Positions 51,297 through 64,000 of a stretch of DNA of 64,000 nucleotides are shown one piece after another. The stretch covers positions 11,835,001 to 11,899,000 of the forward strand of contig NC_133943.1 of the NCBI RefSeq assembly GCF_031877795.1. The letters run 5' to 3'. The stretch is from Strix aluco. Taxonomy: Eukaryota; Chordata; Aves; Strigiformes; Strigidae. Each line of letters opens with the position of its first letter. Position 1 is the stretch's first letter. Under the pieces are notes generated by a model. That model was not told the DNA's origin and did no database searches. It saw only the letters and a program-made list of their open reading frames with translations. Made by a program: the position numbers and the translations under genes.

Positions 51297-51794
51297 CTGG
51301 GGAAACAAAGAGAGAGGAATTAAAGTCAGGTCCACATCTCACTGAGCAAAGCCCACCAGCCAGGGAAGAGGAGACAAAAGCCTTGGGTTTTGCTTCCCTG
51401 CATGGCAAAACTGCCACTTTGCCCCACATGGGATGCAGAGGCTTCGGTGCTCCCCAGGACACATCCCCCAGGCACCTCCAGCACGAACCCAAGCCCTGGG
51501 AGCAGCCCCTGCACGATGCCCACAGCAGCATCTCAGAGGGACCATCCCCATGGCTGTGACACCCCCAGCCGTTGTGCCTGGCCCCTTACCTGGACGCCCA
51601 CCCTGAGCAGCCAGCTTCAGCTCCGGCCTCCCCTCTGTTTACATCTCTTCCCATCGCATTTGGAGTGAGGGCTGCTCCAGAGAGCGGCCTTGCCAACAGG
51701 ATGAGATAGCTGTCATAGCTGGGAGCTGACGTGGCCGGGAGAAATCAGGCAGCATTTTTTTTGGCAAATGAGAGATGGGGAAGGCTGTTGGGTC

Positions 51795-51828
51795 TTTTTT
51801 TTTTTAACTTTTTCCTTCCCCCCCCCCC
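51795..51828. repeat. T11 and C11 homopolymer tracts
   Basis: T run at 51795-51805 and C run at 51818-51828, separated by a short pyrimidine-rich spacer, about 500 nt upstream of the STK10 hinge exon in transcript order. Simple sequence; no further function is claimed. Confidence 0.85.
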
Positions 51829-54800
51829 ATTGCTCCATAGTTCATTGCTCTCTTGATTTTGAGCAATTTGAAGGGAAACTATGTCAATAAAGAGATCGAG
51901 TACATTTAACAGATTGATGCTGTTTCTCTCCCAAGGACATGCACAGAGTCCTGCCACTCCCCCCACCTGCCTGCCTGGCTCCTGATGTCCTCCCACAGGG
52001 TGGGCAGCACCCACTGGGTGGGCCCTTCCCCAGCACCTCGGGGATGCAGGTCCTCTCCCCCCCTCACCTCTGCACAAACTCAGCCAGAGCCTTTCCCGGG
52101 GTGGGGCTCAGTGCCAGCCCCCGCTCCCCGCTCCCCTTTGGGGCAGATGAGGCTGCTCAGATAAACAGATTAAAATTTCAAGCAGTCAGGGGTTAGGAGG
52201 GAGAAGAGATGCTTCACCTCCCCGACCAGCTCTTCTCCCTGTCGAGGCAACACAGGGCAACAAACCGGAGAGGTGAAATGCCAGAGTTTATTTTGAGGAC
52301 AACAACTGAACAAGCCAAAGGCGATGTTTACCAGTGCAGCGCTCTAAGCCCTTCAAGTGGAGGTCACGTTATTCAAAGCAGCTCTAAGCACTGGACCGGG
52401 AGACGAGAGGAGGAAGTTCAAGCTCCCTCTTTCCCATGGTCTAATGCTGCAGCTCCAGGCGAGACACATCCCACCCTTTTGTCCTGCAGCTCCTACACAT
52501 GGAGAAGGGAAACACTATCGACCTGCACTGCGGCAGAAGACAAACCGCTTTGTTTTGGAGGAGAAGGGGGAGCAGGATCAGGTGCTGGGTCACAGCAAAC
52601 CTTGAATTGCTCTGCGAGAATCGGCCCGGGTCCAAGAGTCAGAGGGGAGACAATGCTGAGAAAAGAAACCCAGGCAGGTTGGGCAGCGTGACACAGGCAT
52701 CGTTGGAGAAAGCAGAGAAGAATAACCAGAGGCCATGGCTGGGGAAGCATTTGAAGCAGGCAGATGGAGAGAAGCAATTGGGAAGACATTTGAACCATTT
52801 GCAAACCAGGAGAACAGATCTGCGCTGACTCAAGAGTTGAGCAGGAGCCTGGCAGGGAGGAAGTCAGTGGGCCAGCAAAGCCTTTGCACAAATGCACGTC
52901 AAACTGTTTTTATTGCTCAAGTTTATAGCTTGAACCAGAGCATCAGCAGCTTCATCAGCAAATGGAAAGGCAAGAACTGCCTCCTGCCATGGTCTCCCCA
53001 GGCACAGAGATCCCCACTGGACCCCCATACCCCATCATCACCCCAACACAGCTCTAGGAGGCTCATTTCAATCAATTATTTTTATAGTGCTCCTCATCAT
53101 GTTCATCAAAGCAGACAAACACCACCAGTGGACACCAAACCTTCCTGGGCTCCTCAGAGCCCAAAGTACCAGAAGCAAGCCCCAAACAAGCCCAACACCA
53201 ATGCTAACCTGGCAGCTGGAAGGGCAAGGGCCTTCCCTCACTCTGGGAGGCCGAGGGGACGTGCAGGGCTCTGCTGGCACAGCCAGCCTGGTGACGGTAC
53301 CTCCACACAGTGATACCATGATCCCACCCATGGGACCTCCCCTCTGCCCAACCACCAACCTGCCACTAGCCCAGACCAGCCAAGAGCGAGCCACTGCTGG
53401 CTGCATTACCCGAGCCCACGGCGCAGCGTTTGCAGTGGCTGCAGACAGACAGTGCAGACCTGATCCCACACAAGGCTGAGTATCACAGCTTTGCGCTGCT
53501 CTGGCTGGCAGAAAACCTGCCCCTACAAATGATCCTGTCTCATCACTGAATCACAGTCCAAGGTTTCATTCATCTCACATGAGCAATCCTTTCCTGCTCT
53601 TGCTGATCCAGGCACCTCGGGAACTCACCTGCCCAAAGAGGGTTGTCTCCAGGTTCAAGCAATAGCCTCCCTTACACTTAATCAGCAGAGAAAGCCTGAT
53701 GAGAAGCTTGTCTGTGCTACCAGGCTCAGCTCTTGAACTCAAACAGTCCCAAAACTTCAAACAACCCAGCCCAAATCAGCTGCTGACATGGCCTTTGCCA
53801 TCCAGGTGACTCGGGTGCTTTCATCGCTAATGCTCAGCAAGCAGATTTACAGCTTCTGCCTCTTTGTGTGTCCCAACTAAATGAAGTCCCCTGGAATCTC
53901 AGACAGCTCCTCTTACACAGCCTCCAGATTGAGAAACGTGATTTTAATTTTGAGGGGCAAGACACATAGAGGACAGACAGCTGGGTGACAGCCACAGCCA
54001 CGCTGGTCAGCAGAGCCCCCAGGAGCCCAGCGTGGCCCCCCCGGGCAGATGCTGTGCTGATGTTTCCTACCAGGGGCACAGCTGGCACAGCTGAAGTGTC
54101 AGACACACTGAGCTTTTAAATGGGGAAGGGCCCAACACAACACACCCTACTCTGGATCTGCATGGGATGCATTTCATCTCTCAAAGTTTCGTTTGGGTTC
54201 GCAGTCTAGCAATGAGAAAATTAGGGAAATCAGTCCATCTGAACCAGCATTACCGTGTATGTTTATGCAGGCACAGCAGGCTGCAAGCCAGGCAACTGGG
54301 AATATGGGAAATATGGAAAACTTAAAAATATGCATTTTCAACAAGGGCAGAGATGCCAAAGAATAATTAGGGGTGTGGTCAGCTTGTCTGAACATCCAAA
54401 AAATCTAATGGGCTCGTTTCAGCCCAGAAAACCTGACTTAAACAAATGGAACTGGCAATCCCATAGCTCATACACCAGCACACTTCCTTCCAGGAGCAGG
54501 GCCAGCCTGCAAAACACTTTACCATTGAGGCAGGTAGGAAGACAGGCCCGGTGGCAGCAGCACACAGCAGTCTCTGTGTGCGAACTGGGGGCTGCAGGGA
54601 GCTTGCGGAGAGCGGAGGCTGAGCAGGCACCCTCCCCAGCCCCGCAGCGGGGAGGGGGACGGGCGGGTGGTTGCTGACACCCTGGGGCGGGCAGCTTGCC
54701 GCTTTGGCTGCGATGAGGAACGAGTTGGGAGTATCCTAGAAGAGAGCTGTTAACAAGAGCCTGTGCATCTGTGCAGCCAGGAGGCTGGTGATTTACCCAA

Positions 54801-55750
54801 GGGCTGCAAAGAGTTTAACTCTTTGCTTAGGACTGTTTCCATGTGCTTTCACATATGGGCTGAATACTCCTTTACTGAGATGTCCCCAAGCCACAGCTGG
54901 AGCAGTAATGGCTCTAATGACAGTGGCAATCTCAGTGCTGCACTTCGCTTCTCAACGCTGCGCTGGGCTGCTGCCTGCGCTGTGCTCAGCTGCCCCCAGC
55001 AACCCCCCTGCCACCTGCAAGACCTGGGACCCAGCACAGGACTCGCTGCGGAGGTACAGCAGCACCACAAACCAGAGATTTCATGCACCTGGTCCCAAAA
55101 AAGCTCCTGTGAACCAGAGATACAAGGCCCATGGGGGTGTCTGCCCCAGTGCTGACGTCCCAAAAGCAGCTCCTTCACACTAATTAGAGTGGAGTGCCCA
55201 CACCTCCTCCTCCTCCTTCCGCTTGGGGTCCGGGCGATGGGGGTCTGAGCGCCCAGCCTAGAACAAGGCTGGAGCAAACATCCTGTTTATAATGATTTCC
55301 TCTGCACAAGAAATCCAGGGACTTCCTCGCTGAAGGCTGCCCAGCCCCTCTGTGGCGCTGGGCTGCCAGTGGGACATGCAGCAGCAACAGCAGCTCTCCC
55401 TCCTGCTGCCACCTCAAAACTGTTATAAAACCCAGGGATTACACACTATTGGCATTTTAGTTTTCTGTCCACAGGCACACGCAAATTTCACTGCTAGCTG
55501 CCATCACCGAGCTATCTGAGCAACACGACGGACTGATGGCTGCCTTACAGCACAGCCAGAGCCCCGCGGTCTCAGCTCTGACACCACAGCCAAGAAACGC
55601 AGCCACCGCGCTGGGCTCATTCACAGCTCGACAGGGACACACGAGCTGCACGCACAGGAACAGATTTGGGCAGCTGGTTTACAGACAGAGAAAGGAACCC
55701 GCTCTCGCTACCTCTCAAAACCTTTGTACCACAGTTTGAGCACTGCTATT

Positions 55751-55763
55751 AAAAAAAAAAAAA
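55751..55763. repeat. poly-A tract (13 nt)
   Basis: Run of 13 A on the plus strand in the long STK10 intron, with no retroposon body recognised. Confidence 0.85.
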
Positions 55764-56735
55764 GGGTCCTTTTCACCTATACCTTTAGTGAAACAGCATA
55801 AATGAAGAGGTCTGCATGCAGAAGCCACATAATCTTTCCCTTGCGAGAAACTTTTGCATGGGCAAAATAAAATTTAAACTCCAATTTGAAAGCAAAAGTC
55901 CACTCAAGTTAAAGGGCTTTGCTGGTGACCTTGATTCTTCCCATGGGTCATCCTAATCCTGCCTTTAGGCACCGCAGGACCTGGAAGCATTGTGTAGCCC
56001 AAGTGGGAGCAGGGCATGCAGAGCGGGCTGGGGCCCTTTTCTGGGCTGCTCAGGTAGTCAGTGACTGTCTGGGAGGGGAGAAAGCATGGTCCAGTGAGCC
56101 TGGGGTTGCCCAGGAGAATAAATATACATACATATGTATGAAACAGCTATGGCTTAAATTAAGTGCTCTTAAAGACACAGGTCTTCAAGTTGCACCTGAG
56201 CGAGGAGGCGCCATACATTATGAAAAAACGTTATATGACTTTGCAGCTCAAGACAGATCGGACACTGTGCCAGGAGAATCCCTTCGGCACCTCACACCAG
56301 GCAAGGGGCAGAGGGACACCAACCCATAAAACACATCTAGGATGGATGAGAGCCCAGTGCAGTTTCTGGGTCTGATAAACCAGGAGCAGCATCTCCTGTT
56401 CAGGTACCGAAGTCCTCCCTGGTAGGACCAAGAACCTGCTCATTCCTCCCACCCTGGGCAGGGCTGGTCCTGTCTCCTGGGTGTGTTTGATCTCCTAGAA
56501 CTTTCTACAAAAAAAAAAAGCTTATCTTGAAAGGTATTTTAACCAAAGACTGCACAGTCACCAAGGGTGGAACAGCTGATGTCCCTGAACTGAGGTTTGT
56601 AACTGAAGCCCAAATAAAAGGAGAGGACACACCCTCAGCCCAGCTCTTACTCATCCGATTGGCATGTCAGAGGGCAGAGGCCCATGAACTGTTCCCTCTG
56701 CAGCAGTGCTGGAGAAATGCCTCTTCCAGTCAGAA

Positions 56736-56758
56736 GGGGGAGGGGGGGGGGGCGGTAG
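56736..56758. repeat. G-rich tract
   Basis: A G5-A-G12 run followed by CGGTAGG on the plus strand, in the long STK10 intron. The long G run could support a G-quadruplex; nothing else marks it as functional. Confidence 0.8.
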
Positions 56759-59700
56759 GAAAAAAAGCCATCAGCTGGGAAAGTTGGGGACTGCTCATCC
56801 CAGCGGTGGCAGCCCTGGGCAGCCAGGCATTTCCCACGAGCGCAGCAGGCTGTGCAGGGAGGCCACCAGGTCCCCTTTGGATGGAGGAGCCCTTGGCTGG
56901 CAGCCCAGTCACTCCCACATCACTGGAGGTGGTGGGCGCTTGCAGGCTTTTCCTGTGACTTGGCTGGTTTTGCAGTTGCACACTGAACAGCCCAATTACT
57001 TTGGAGTCCTAGTGGTGCTCCAGAGCACCCAGGCTGTTACTAGATGGGTGCATGCCGTGCTAAGCACTGCAACCACCCAGCCACCTCCCTTCCCACCAAG
57101 CCCTGAGCATCAGCACCAGTGGGCACGGGAGGTTGCCCATGTCCCTCGGATCCTTCTGCCCGCAGATCCACACTGCCTGGCCCAGAAACTGCTTCAAAAC
57201 TGAAGTACTTCAGCAATTTCCTCTCCTAATCTGCAGCAGAGGGTTTCATTTTGTGTGTTTAAGCAGCTGCCTGCCGCCGGGGAGAAGGTAACCCGCAGCA
57301 TCCTGCTGCCGCAGCAGCTTCCATCACCCACGCGCAGCCTCGTGGCTCTGCCATGTTTGTGGGGCACTTAGAGGTGTCCTCGTCACCCACAGCGGAAAGG
57401 ACCCCCCAGCACAGCTGCCAGCTCTCCTGCCTTGTATTGGCACAGAGGGACTAGGGAGATAAGAAAAGTAAATGTGGTAAAGAAAACTGTGCTCCATTTA
57501 TAGACTGAGCTGGCGAAGGGAAACGCTCTCCAGGTTGTCTCCTTGCCAGCCATCGCACCCATTCCACCTCCCTTCTCTCCAGGATGCTGAGCTGGCACAA
57601 AGCTCCTGGAGGGATGCCACCATTAGCACCAGTCACTTCCACCTTACTCTTCTCCAACTTCAAGCAGAGCACAGAGAACAGCAGGGTGTGCCACAACCAG
57701 CCTCAGCCACGCTCATCATCAGAGGTTTCGGTCCTTCTCCATGCAGAGCTGCCATTGCAGGGAGACTACAGTGGGAGGAGGGCGGCAGGTCCCTGGGCTG
57801 TCCCCCATGTGCAGACCCGGGAGGGAGAGGCAGGAGGAAGGAGCCAGGGGCAGATGTGCCAGTGTGGGTACTGCAGTGGGGAGAGCAGGGCTTTCCTGGC
57901 ATTGCCCACCCACTTACAGGAAAAGCAGAAGAAACGCAGCAAACAGCAACCACTCCTGTGATTCAGAGGCAGCATGGCGGGGTGGGGGGCAGAAATCCTT
58001 CACGTTCAGCAAAAATGCAACAAAGGGAAAGAGAAAAGAGAAACAGCCAGAGTGAGTCGGGGGCCCTGGCTGCCTCCGGGCTCTCCTGGTGCTGCAGAAA
58101 GAGATGAGCTGCCCAATGTGAAGGGTGGATGGGGTGGACAGTTAACAGGGACTCCCCACCTACAAAACCTCGATGCCCCCAGGTGCTGTTGGCATCCCCC
58201 ACACTGCCCTGCTACTGCAGTCACCCCGCCTGCTGGGCCTATCTGCCAACTCAGTGATGCTGCAAGCTGAAGCCCACCCTTCCTCACAGCGCATCCAGGC
58301 AACGGACGTCACTTCCAAAGCCACCTCACGTAAGAGGCACCAGCTTCCTCAGCCCCACAACGAGCCCCAGCGCAGGGGAGTGAGAGGACCCCGCTTGTGC
58401 TAGGGTGTGGGAGTGAAGGAGGAAAGAAACCCCCTTACAGTGAATTTTACAAAGCTGCTTTTCAGGCTACAGCAAGAGAGCAGGCCCTGCTTTACTGTAA
58501 GGGGATTGCCTGAAGGGGGAAGTCTGGATCCTCCTCCCACCGCAGTGAAACTGGTGGTTGGGAGGTGAGAAGGCAGCATCATCTCGGGTGAAAACCGCAA
58601 GGCACGTACCACTGCCCGAATTTCAACAGACGGCCACATTGAGTAACAGCCGCTGCCTTTGCAGCTGCAGAGCCCTTCCCCTCTCCCTGCCAGCCCCCGC
58701 CGTGGTGCACAGGCAGGTCAGTCCCTCCCGCAGAGCCCCCAGCCCCACCGGGATGGCTCGCCGAGCTCCCTGCACCGCGGCCACTGAGGGCGAAGGCTTC
58801 GACCACGAAACCCGGTGCCGCCCTTCCGCTGTGAGAAAGGCACTCGTGGCCTGCGGCGCCTTCCTCTACCTCCTCCACACAGAAAATACGCAGGCGGGCG
58901 TCCCGGGGTGCCGGCAGCATGTGAGACCTTGTACCCCAATCCCTGGTAGCACGGGAGGAGCCCACCTTGGGAACAGCACCCCTGTGTGAGCCACCCCAAC
59001 CCATCCAAAACATTTCCTGGCTTCAGTAGGAAAAGAGAGTCTTCTCTCAGCACATCGAGCCCAGGGCAGGACCGGGGTTCCCAGAGACCCCTCACACAGC
59101 CCACACCAGCACCACGGCACATGTAGCACAGGATGACTCCCCTGGCATCACCGGCAGTGGAGGGAAGGCAGGAGGGGCAGGAGGAAACTGTCTAGACCTC
59201 CCCATCTGTGACAGGGCATGGAGGAGTCACAGCAAGGCGGGTCTCTCCTGGCGTTTGGATCATGCACCATGGGCGAGACAGGCTCCTTCCCGGTCCCTGC
59301 AGGAGCAGTGGGAAGCTGAGAGCCCAGACAGTCTCTAGGGCTTTTGGTCTCGACTCAGAGGCAGAGGAGACAGAGCAAGTCCAGGAAAGCATCTTCCTAC
59401 AGTCCTCAGTCCTGGTTATAGAAGAGCAGAAAGTTTCCTGCCCCGTTACCCGCAATGGCTGTGCATTAGCTACTGAACACCAGCTTTCCCATCCAGTTCT
59501 TCAGTATCAAAGTCGCCCAGCAGCTTGCTGGTGGCCATCCCACTCTACTGCTCAGCCCCATAATACACATGCTGTGGAAAACAAAGGACAGAGGCAACAG
59601 CTACCTCTGTTCTCAAACTCTGCACATTACTGTAGCACCGAGAGGACTCAGACAAGGTCAGGAGCATCTGGAATGGGGATCAAGATCTGCACAAAACCTG

Positions 59701-62700
59701 TGGAGGGGATGCCCCTGGTCCAGCAACACTGGCTGCAGCAAATATGAAGTGTAGCACAAAGAACATAGATGGCCATTTTTCCAAAAGCCACCCAGATAAA
59801 TGATGGATCCAGACCTCAAGCTCCATCCTGAGACCACCCTGTACCAGAGGCACATGGGCAAAGTGTAGTCCTGCAAGCAAGCACCCACCTGGGATGTAGA
59901 TGGCAACCTCCAGGTGTACCCTAAGATGCCAGCACCACTTCCACAGCCTGGCTATGGCCCAGACATGTGGGTAGGCCAGGCGCTCTCCCCATGAACAGCT
60001 CATATCCAGCCCCACTCATCTGTTGGAGCTTTCACCTGCACCCGATGCCTCCAAACACCCCAGCATGGGGTGAAGAGCCACCCTGCTTGGCTCCATCTCC
60101 TGTCCCTCCAAGCCCATCACGTCCCCTGGACTGATGGGCTGAGCCCATCCTCATGGCTCCAGCAAAAACTTTGGACACATATCTACCTCCCAGAACTGAG
60201 AAAGGGGCTTCAGCTTCTGAGCAACACAAACCTCAGAGGACAGAGTCATTCCTCGCTGGTGGAAAGAACGCAGAGATATATTTAGGTACAGAAACTGCAT
60301 TTAGTCACAGTCAAGGGGCATGTCCTTTACTCCATCTCTGACATCTGAACCCAAGTTCTGGTGGTTAACGGCGAAGCTATGCTGTCCTGCCAGCTGCAAG
60401 AGGAGGCAAGGACAGCAATGCCAGATCAGCCCTCCTAGGAGCAGCTCCCCTCTTCCCCTCATAGCACAGGGGCGTGCAGGACCACAAGGGGCTGGTTTTG
60501 GGGAGCACCACCTTGGTTTTTAAATACCATTTGGTCAGATCTACTCTCTCCTTTAAAATCAAGAGTCGTGCTGACCGGTGAAATTTTGTTTGTAAGCGTG
60601 TCAAGTCTCCCCATTATCTCGGCCAGCCTGCCCTGCTCTGACTGAAGTCCAAGGATTAAGTTTACATTATGGAGCAGAGGGAGGAGGTGGATCTCATTCC
60701 TACACCCGCCTAACTTGGCGCCTTTCCTGCCGCCCTCCTGCCCAATGCTTTTCACCCACCACATGCCAAAAGGCTGGAAGAAAATGGGGAACAGATTACG
60801 CCAGCGCTGCTTGTAAGCCAGATGGGCTGATTCAAAGCAAGGCTGAGCTGCTCCAGCTAATTGCCAGGGGCTGAAGACACGGCAAGACACTACAGCAGCC
60901 TGCTATGCACCGAGGACACACACTGTCCTTCCCAATCTCATTTCTAGAGCCCCATGAGGCCAGCATGCCACCAATGCAAGAGGGGACGAACATCCAGGAA
61001 CCAGCAGCACCTGCAAAAGTCACCAGCTCCGCGCTCCTCTCCGGCTGCAGCCAGCCCTCTGCACACAGTGGAGAGGCCATAAAACAATACAAAAGCCACC
61101 AGAAGCCTCTTTGCTGCCACAGCAGAGCACAAATGTCAACAGCTTGTCTGACATGGCAAGTATGCTGTAGGTGGAAGCAAAATAATTAGCTCTCTGTAAG
61201 AGAGTGCTCCAAGCTTGCCAATTTTCCCTTACAGACAAGGACACTATTCAGAGACTTTAAATATAATAAACCTTTTCTCCCCCCTTTTCTGAACAAAATA
61301 ACCTACAGAGAAAAATATTTGAAATAGAAGAAAAAGGCTGTTCCCATAACGAGTGGGGGAAAGAAGCAGCAAGTGAGGAAACCTAAGGCTTACAGAGTTT
61401 CAGAGCAGGAAGGCTTTATCAAGAACAAAGTCAGATAACACTGCATACTCCTCTTGAAATGCAGAGCTCCCTGCTGTTCATAGAGAGACTGGGGATGAGT
61501 TCTTCACATCTAAATCATTCTGAGATGACAAAATATTTCCTTGAACTACGCCCCGACAGGCTAGCAGCAATATTCCCATTACTACTGAAATTTTGACAGA
61601 ACAAATCAAAACTCCTTTTAGTTTAACCAAATGGTTTTGACATTGCAAAAAGCGTCCTTCCCCTTGCTAGAATCATACAGGGCATTTAGCTTCTTTTGAC
61701 AAGGGCTGATATCTGACCTCTTTGAATTCACCATCCCAACTTGGTAACCAGCATCCCAGAGGGATAAGAATCCAAGAACACCCATGGCCAGTGAACGCAA
61801 ACTGCTACGAGGTGCAGAGCAGAGAGGGTCAGCACAGCTGCAACCAGGCAGTGGTACCTGGGATGCCGAGTGCTGCAGGAAGGGTTAATTGCAACACACA
61901 CAGGCTGGTTCATGAGCTCTCCCTTCAGTGACTAGACTATCACAAGCTCCAAGCACTCGGGGCTCCCATGGTCATGCTCTGTGGAGCAGGGACAGTGGGA
62001 GGAAGGCCAGCACTTGTTTGCTATAGAAACCAGAAAAACACCCTGGTGATGGCTCTGTGCCCGGGCACGGGGCAAAGCCTTTGCTGCTTGGAGGGCTGTG
62101 ACTGGGATCCCCCTTCTCACACCAAATGAATCAGTATTTAGAGGCCACTCAGTTCACCAAGAGCACGTTACTGGATAGGCAGCAAAATGCAGAAAATCCT
62201 TTCAAATATAAATAGCTAAAAAGAAGAAGTTGCTTCTTCAGTTGGAAGATTCATCAATCTCAAGCACCTCAAGTTTGTGCCAGCATCTAAAATAGATGAT
62301 GCATTTCAGAAGCGCAGAGCTCACTGTGAGAGCTAGAGTTTGACCCAGGACAACCTTCTTTATGTCTTTTATTAACAGTCAGCAGCTCCAACACAGCCTC
62401 AAAGCCTTGCCTGGCCAGGAGGACGACTCTTTGAAGGGGTGGCAAAGGACTTCACAAGTTTTGCCCTCCTGCCTGGCATCTCCCTAGAAACAATTATTTG
62501 TTCTGATCATCCCCAAATTCACAGCCCAAGGTGCCTGGATCCATCACACAAGATGAGAGTATTGCTATTTAACTGTTCAGTGAGGGCTTTGAAGTCAATG
62601 TAAACCACCCCAAGCCATAAGGTCTGCAAAAGGCCATCCCTCCCTCCCAAATGACAACTTCCAGGCTGTATCTGAAATAAAGAAGTCTAAACCTGCAATC

Positions 62701-62933
62701 TATCACTCGTTCCAGGACATAGGCTGAAGCCAGGTTTCAAGGGCACTGTCTCCTATACACAGGTAGTTCATAAATATTAATTTATATGCAAACATTGTTC
62801 CTTAGCATTTCCCTTGGTAAGCCAGCCAAGTGCAAACGTGGCTTATTGCGATTCATTTCTAAACAAAGTTTTGAAGTGCTTTGAAAACTGATTTGCCTAT
62901 AGGCTTCTTGTCTGCTGCTTTCTTTTCATAAAA

Positions 62934-63150
62934 CTATGACCTTATGGTTATAACCCTGGACTGGGATTCAGCACATAAGACTTATTCCCAAGTACCACTT
63001 ACCTGCTGGGTAAACTTTATGCAAATTCTTGTCTGTGCCTCTGCTCCCCCTTCTAATGACCGGGATAACGACACCAGGTCTCTTTTTATAAAAGCATTCC
63101 ATGGTGTGTAGATGACAAGGCTATGTAATCACAAGGCATTATTATTGCTT
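62934..63150 (+). mobile_element. Near full-length MIR/CORE-type SINE (ancient, diverged)
   Basis: The sequence follows the layout of amniote MIR/CORE-SINEs along about 215 nt. A tRNA-like head contains TGGTTATAACCCTGGACTGG and GATTCAG (62947 onward). The core has CCACTTACCTGCTGGGTAAA, then ATGCAAATTCTTGTCTGTGC and CTCTGCTCCCCCT, where the consensus reads like CCACTGACCTGCTGGGTGAC, GGGCAAGTCACTTCACCTCT and CTGTGCCTCAGTTTCCCCAT. A GGGATAACGA segment and a tail ending GGCATTATTATTGCTT complete it. The element is in plus orientation, antisense to STK10. It is heavily diverged, as expected for an insertion that predates the bird radiation; the subfamily is not assigned. Match is from memory of the consensus. 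Confidence 0.78.
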
Positions 63151-64000
63151 CAATAACCTTTTCTTGCAACATTATCCTGTATAAAGGGTGGTAGACAAAG
63201 GCTTCTATTCTAGTTTGCCATTTGTCATGTTGCTACCTGTAGAAGTGCTCTTGAACTTGGCTGGGCTATGGTAATTTGCCTGCTGCATAAGTCATTCTTG
63301 GTGGTTGATCAAAATCACTCTGTCTCCATCCCTGCTTTAAGGGAAAGCCCCAGTTTTACCCAGAATAGGATTTCCAGTGACTTGACAGGAGTCTGAAAGC
63401 TAAAGCTCATGTTCACAAGACAGAGCAGATACGTTGGTCCCATGCTACCCACTGCCCAGCTTTACAGCAGAGAGGAGGGCAGAAGACGACTCAGACCTCC
63501 ATCTCTTTGGGAAAGACAGTAAACAACCTGCATAAAGGCAAGGCAGAGAGAAGCCTTACTGCTTCGCAGGCAGACAGCAAGTGGCAGGGAGGGAAGGGAG
63601 GATGCCACCCAGACACCCGCTCTGCAGCATCCTGGCTGGCAAAGACACAGTCCCAAGGTCAGAGCAGAAGTGATCACCCACTCAAGTCAATTATGCTACT
63701 CTGAACAGCAAATTGCTTGACCCTGGAAACCCAGGGAAGCATCAGAAAAACCACTGGGCTACATCGCTTTTTCCAGTGTCCAGCTCTGGCCAAGATGACG
63801 TGCATCCAGCTGACCCTAAGGACAGGGAGGGGACATGGGGATATCCCTGCTGCACTCCCAGCCTCTTGGGGCACAGCGATGCCCTGTCCTGGTGTGTGCA
63901 GATGTCTGCCCACATCTGCACCTCACCTACCCACCCTGCAGAAGTTAGGGGTGTTGCTTTGCAGTTCTGCCTGAATTCTGGACTGATATGAATTTAGAAA

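Larger units (their letters stand above)
51297..64000 (-). other. STK10: STK10 long 5'-side intron (partial), no exon seen
   Basis: Everything right of the hinge exon is read as one STK10 intron of more than 12.7 kb. I looked for an exon ending in GKLW before a donor and for the glycine-rich loop or the SEEELEDY motif; none was found. Two patches are GC-richer (about 54600-54720 and 58690-58870) but encode nothing resembling STK10 exon 1. Homopolymer runs occur at 51795-51805 (T), 51818-51828 (C), 55751-55763 (A) and about 56736-56753 (mostly G). The one substantial element is an ancient SINE at 62934-63150. Confidence 0.7.

Noticed and set aside
54600..54720. GC-rich patch as a possible STK10 first exon or promoter
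   Set aside because: CpG density is only moderate, and no minus-strand codons for the STK10 N-terminus are present. The same applies to about 58690-58870.
57383..57400. Possible STK10 exon end: CTG TGG before GTGACG on the minus strand
   Set aside because: The upstream frame reads as unrelated sequence and does not resemble the kinase segment ...YYHDGKLW.

Overview
The window is an ordinary piece of vertebrate nuclear genome, most likely from a bird. It holds interrupted genes with GT-AG introns, a CpG island at a first exon, no operons and no bacterial signals. Bird (or another sauropsid with a compact genome) is inferred from the short introns, the very low content of young interspersed repeats and the absence of mammalian SINEs and LINEs. 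The species cannot be named from the sequence.

Two genes are supported, both on the minus strand. (1) The 5' end of SH3PXD2B (TKS4, a podosome adaptor) lies on the left. Coding exon 1 (22856-22927) sits in a CpG island and exon 2 (10092-10172) is 12.7 kb downstream; together they encode the first 51 residues and the start of the PX domain. The rest of the gene lies left of position 1. (2) Most of STK10 (LOK, a Ste20-family kinase that phosphorylates ERM proteins) occupies about 29830 to 51296. Seventeen coding exons could be placed to the base. Their lengths sum to 2580 nt, an uninterrupted frame of 859 codons plus a TAA stop, matching human STK10 from about residue 108 to the C-terminus. The exons for the first ~107 residues (glycine-rich loop and ATP-anchoring lysine) were not found and should lie right of 64000.

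Layout: 1-10091 SH3PXD2B intron 2 (partial); 10173-22855 SH3PXD2B intron 1; about 22250-23290 CpG island and promoter; about 23300-29830 intergenic, no gene seen; about 29830-32603 STK10 3' UTR; 32604-51296 STK10 exons and short introns; 51297-64000 a long STK10 intron with no exon seen.

No novel multigene system was found. The points most worth a second look are a GC-AG intron in STK10, a nearly full-length ancient MIR/CORE-type SINE at the right end, a second SINE tail inside STK10, an oligo-G/oligo-C tract just upstream of an STK10 acceptor, and a gene order (STK10 3' end facing the SH3PXD2B 5' end) that differs from the human order as I remember it. Comparisons with human proteins are from memory, not from an alignment.
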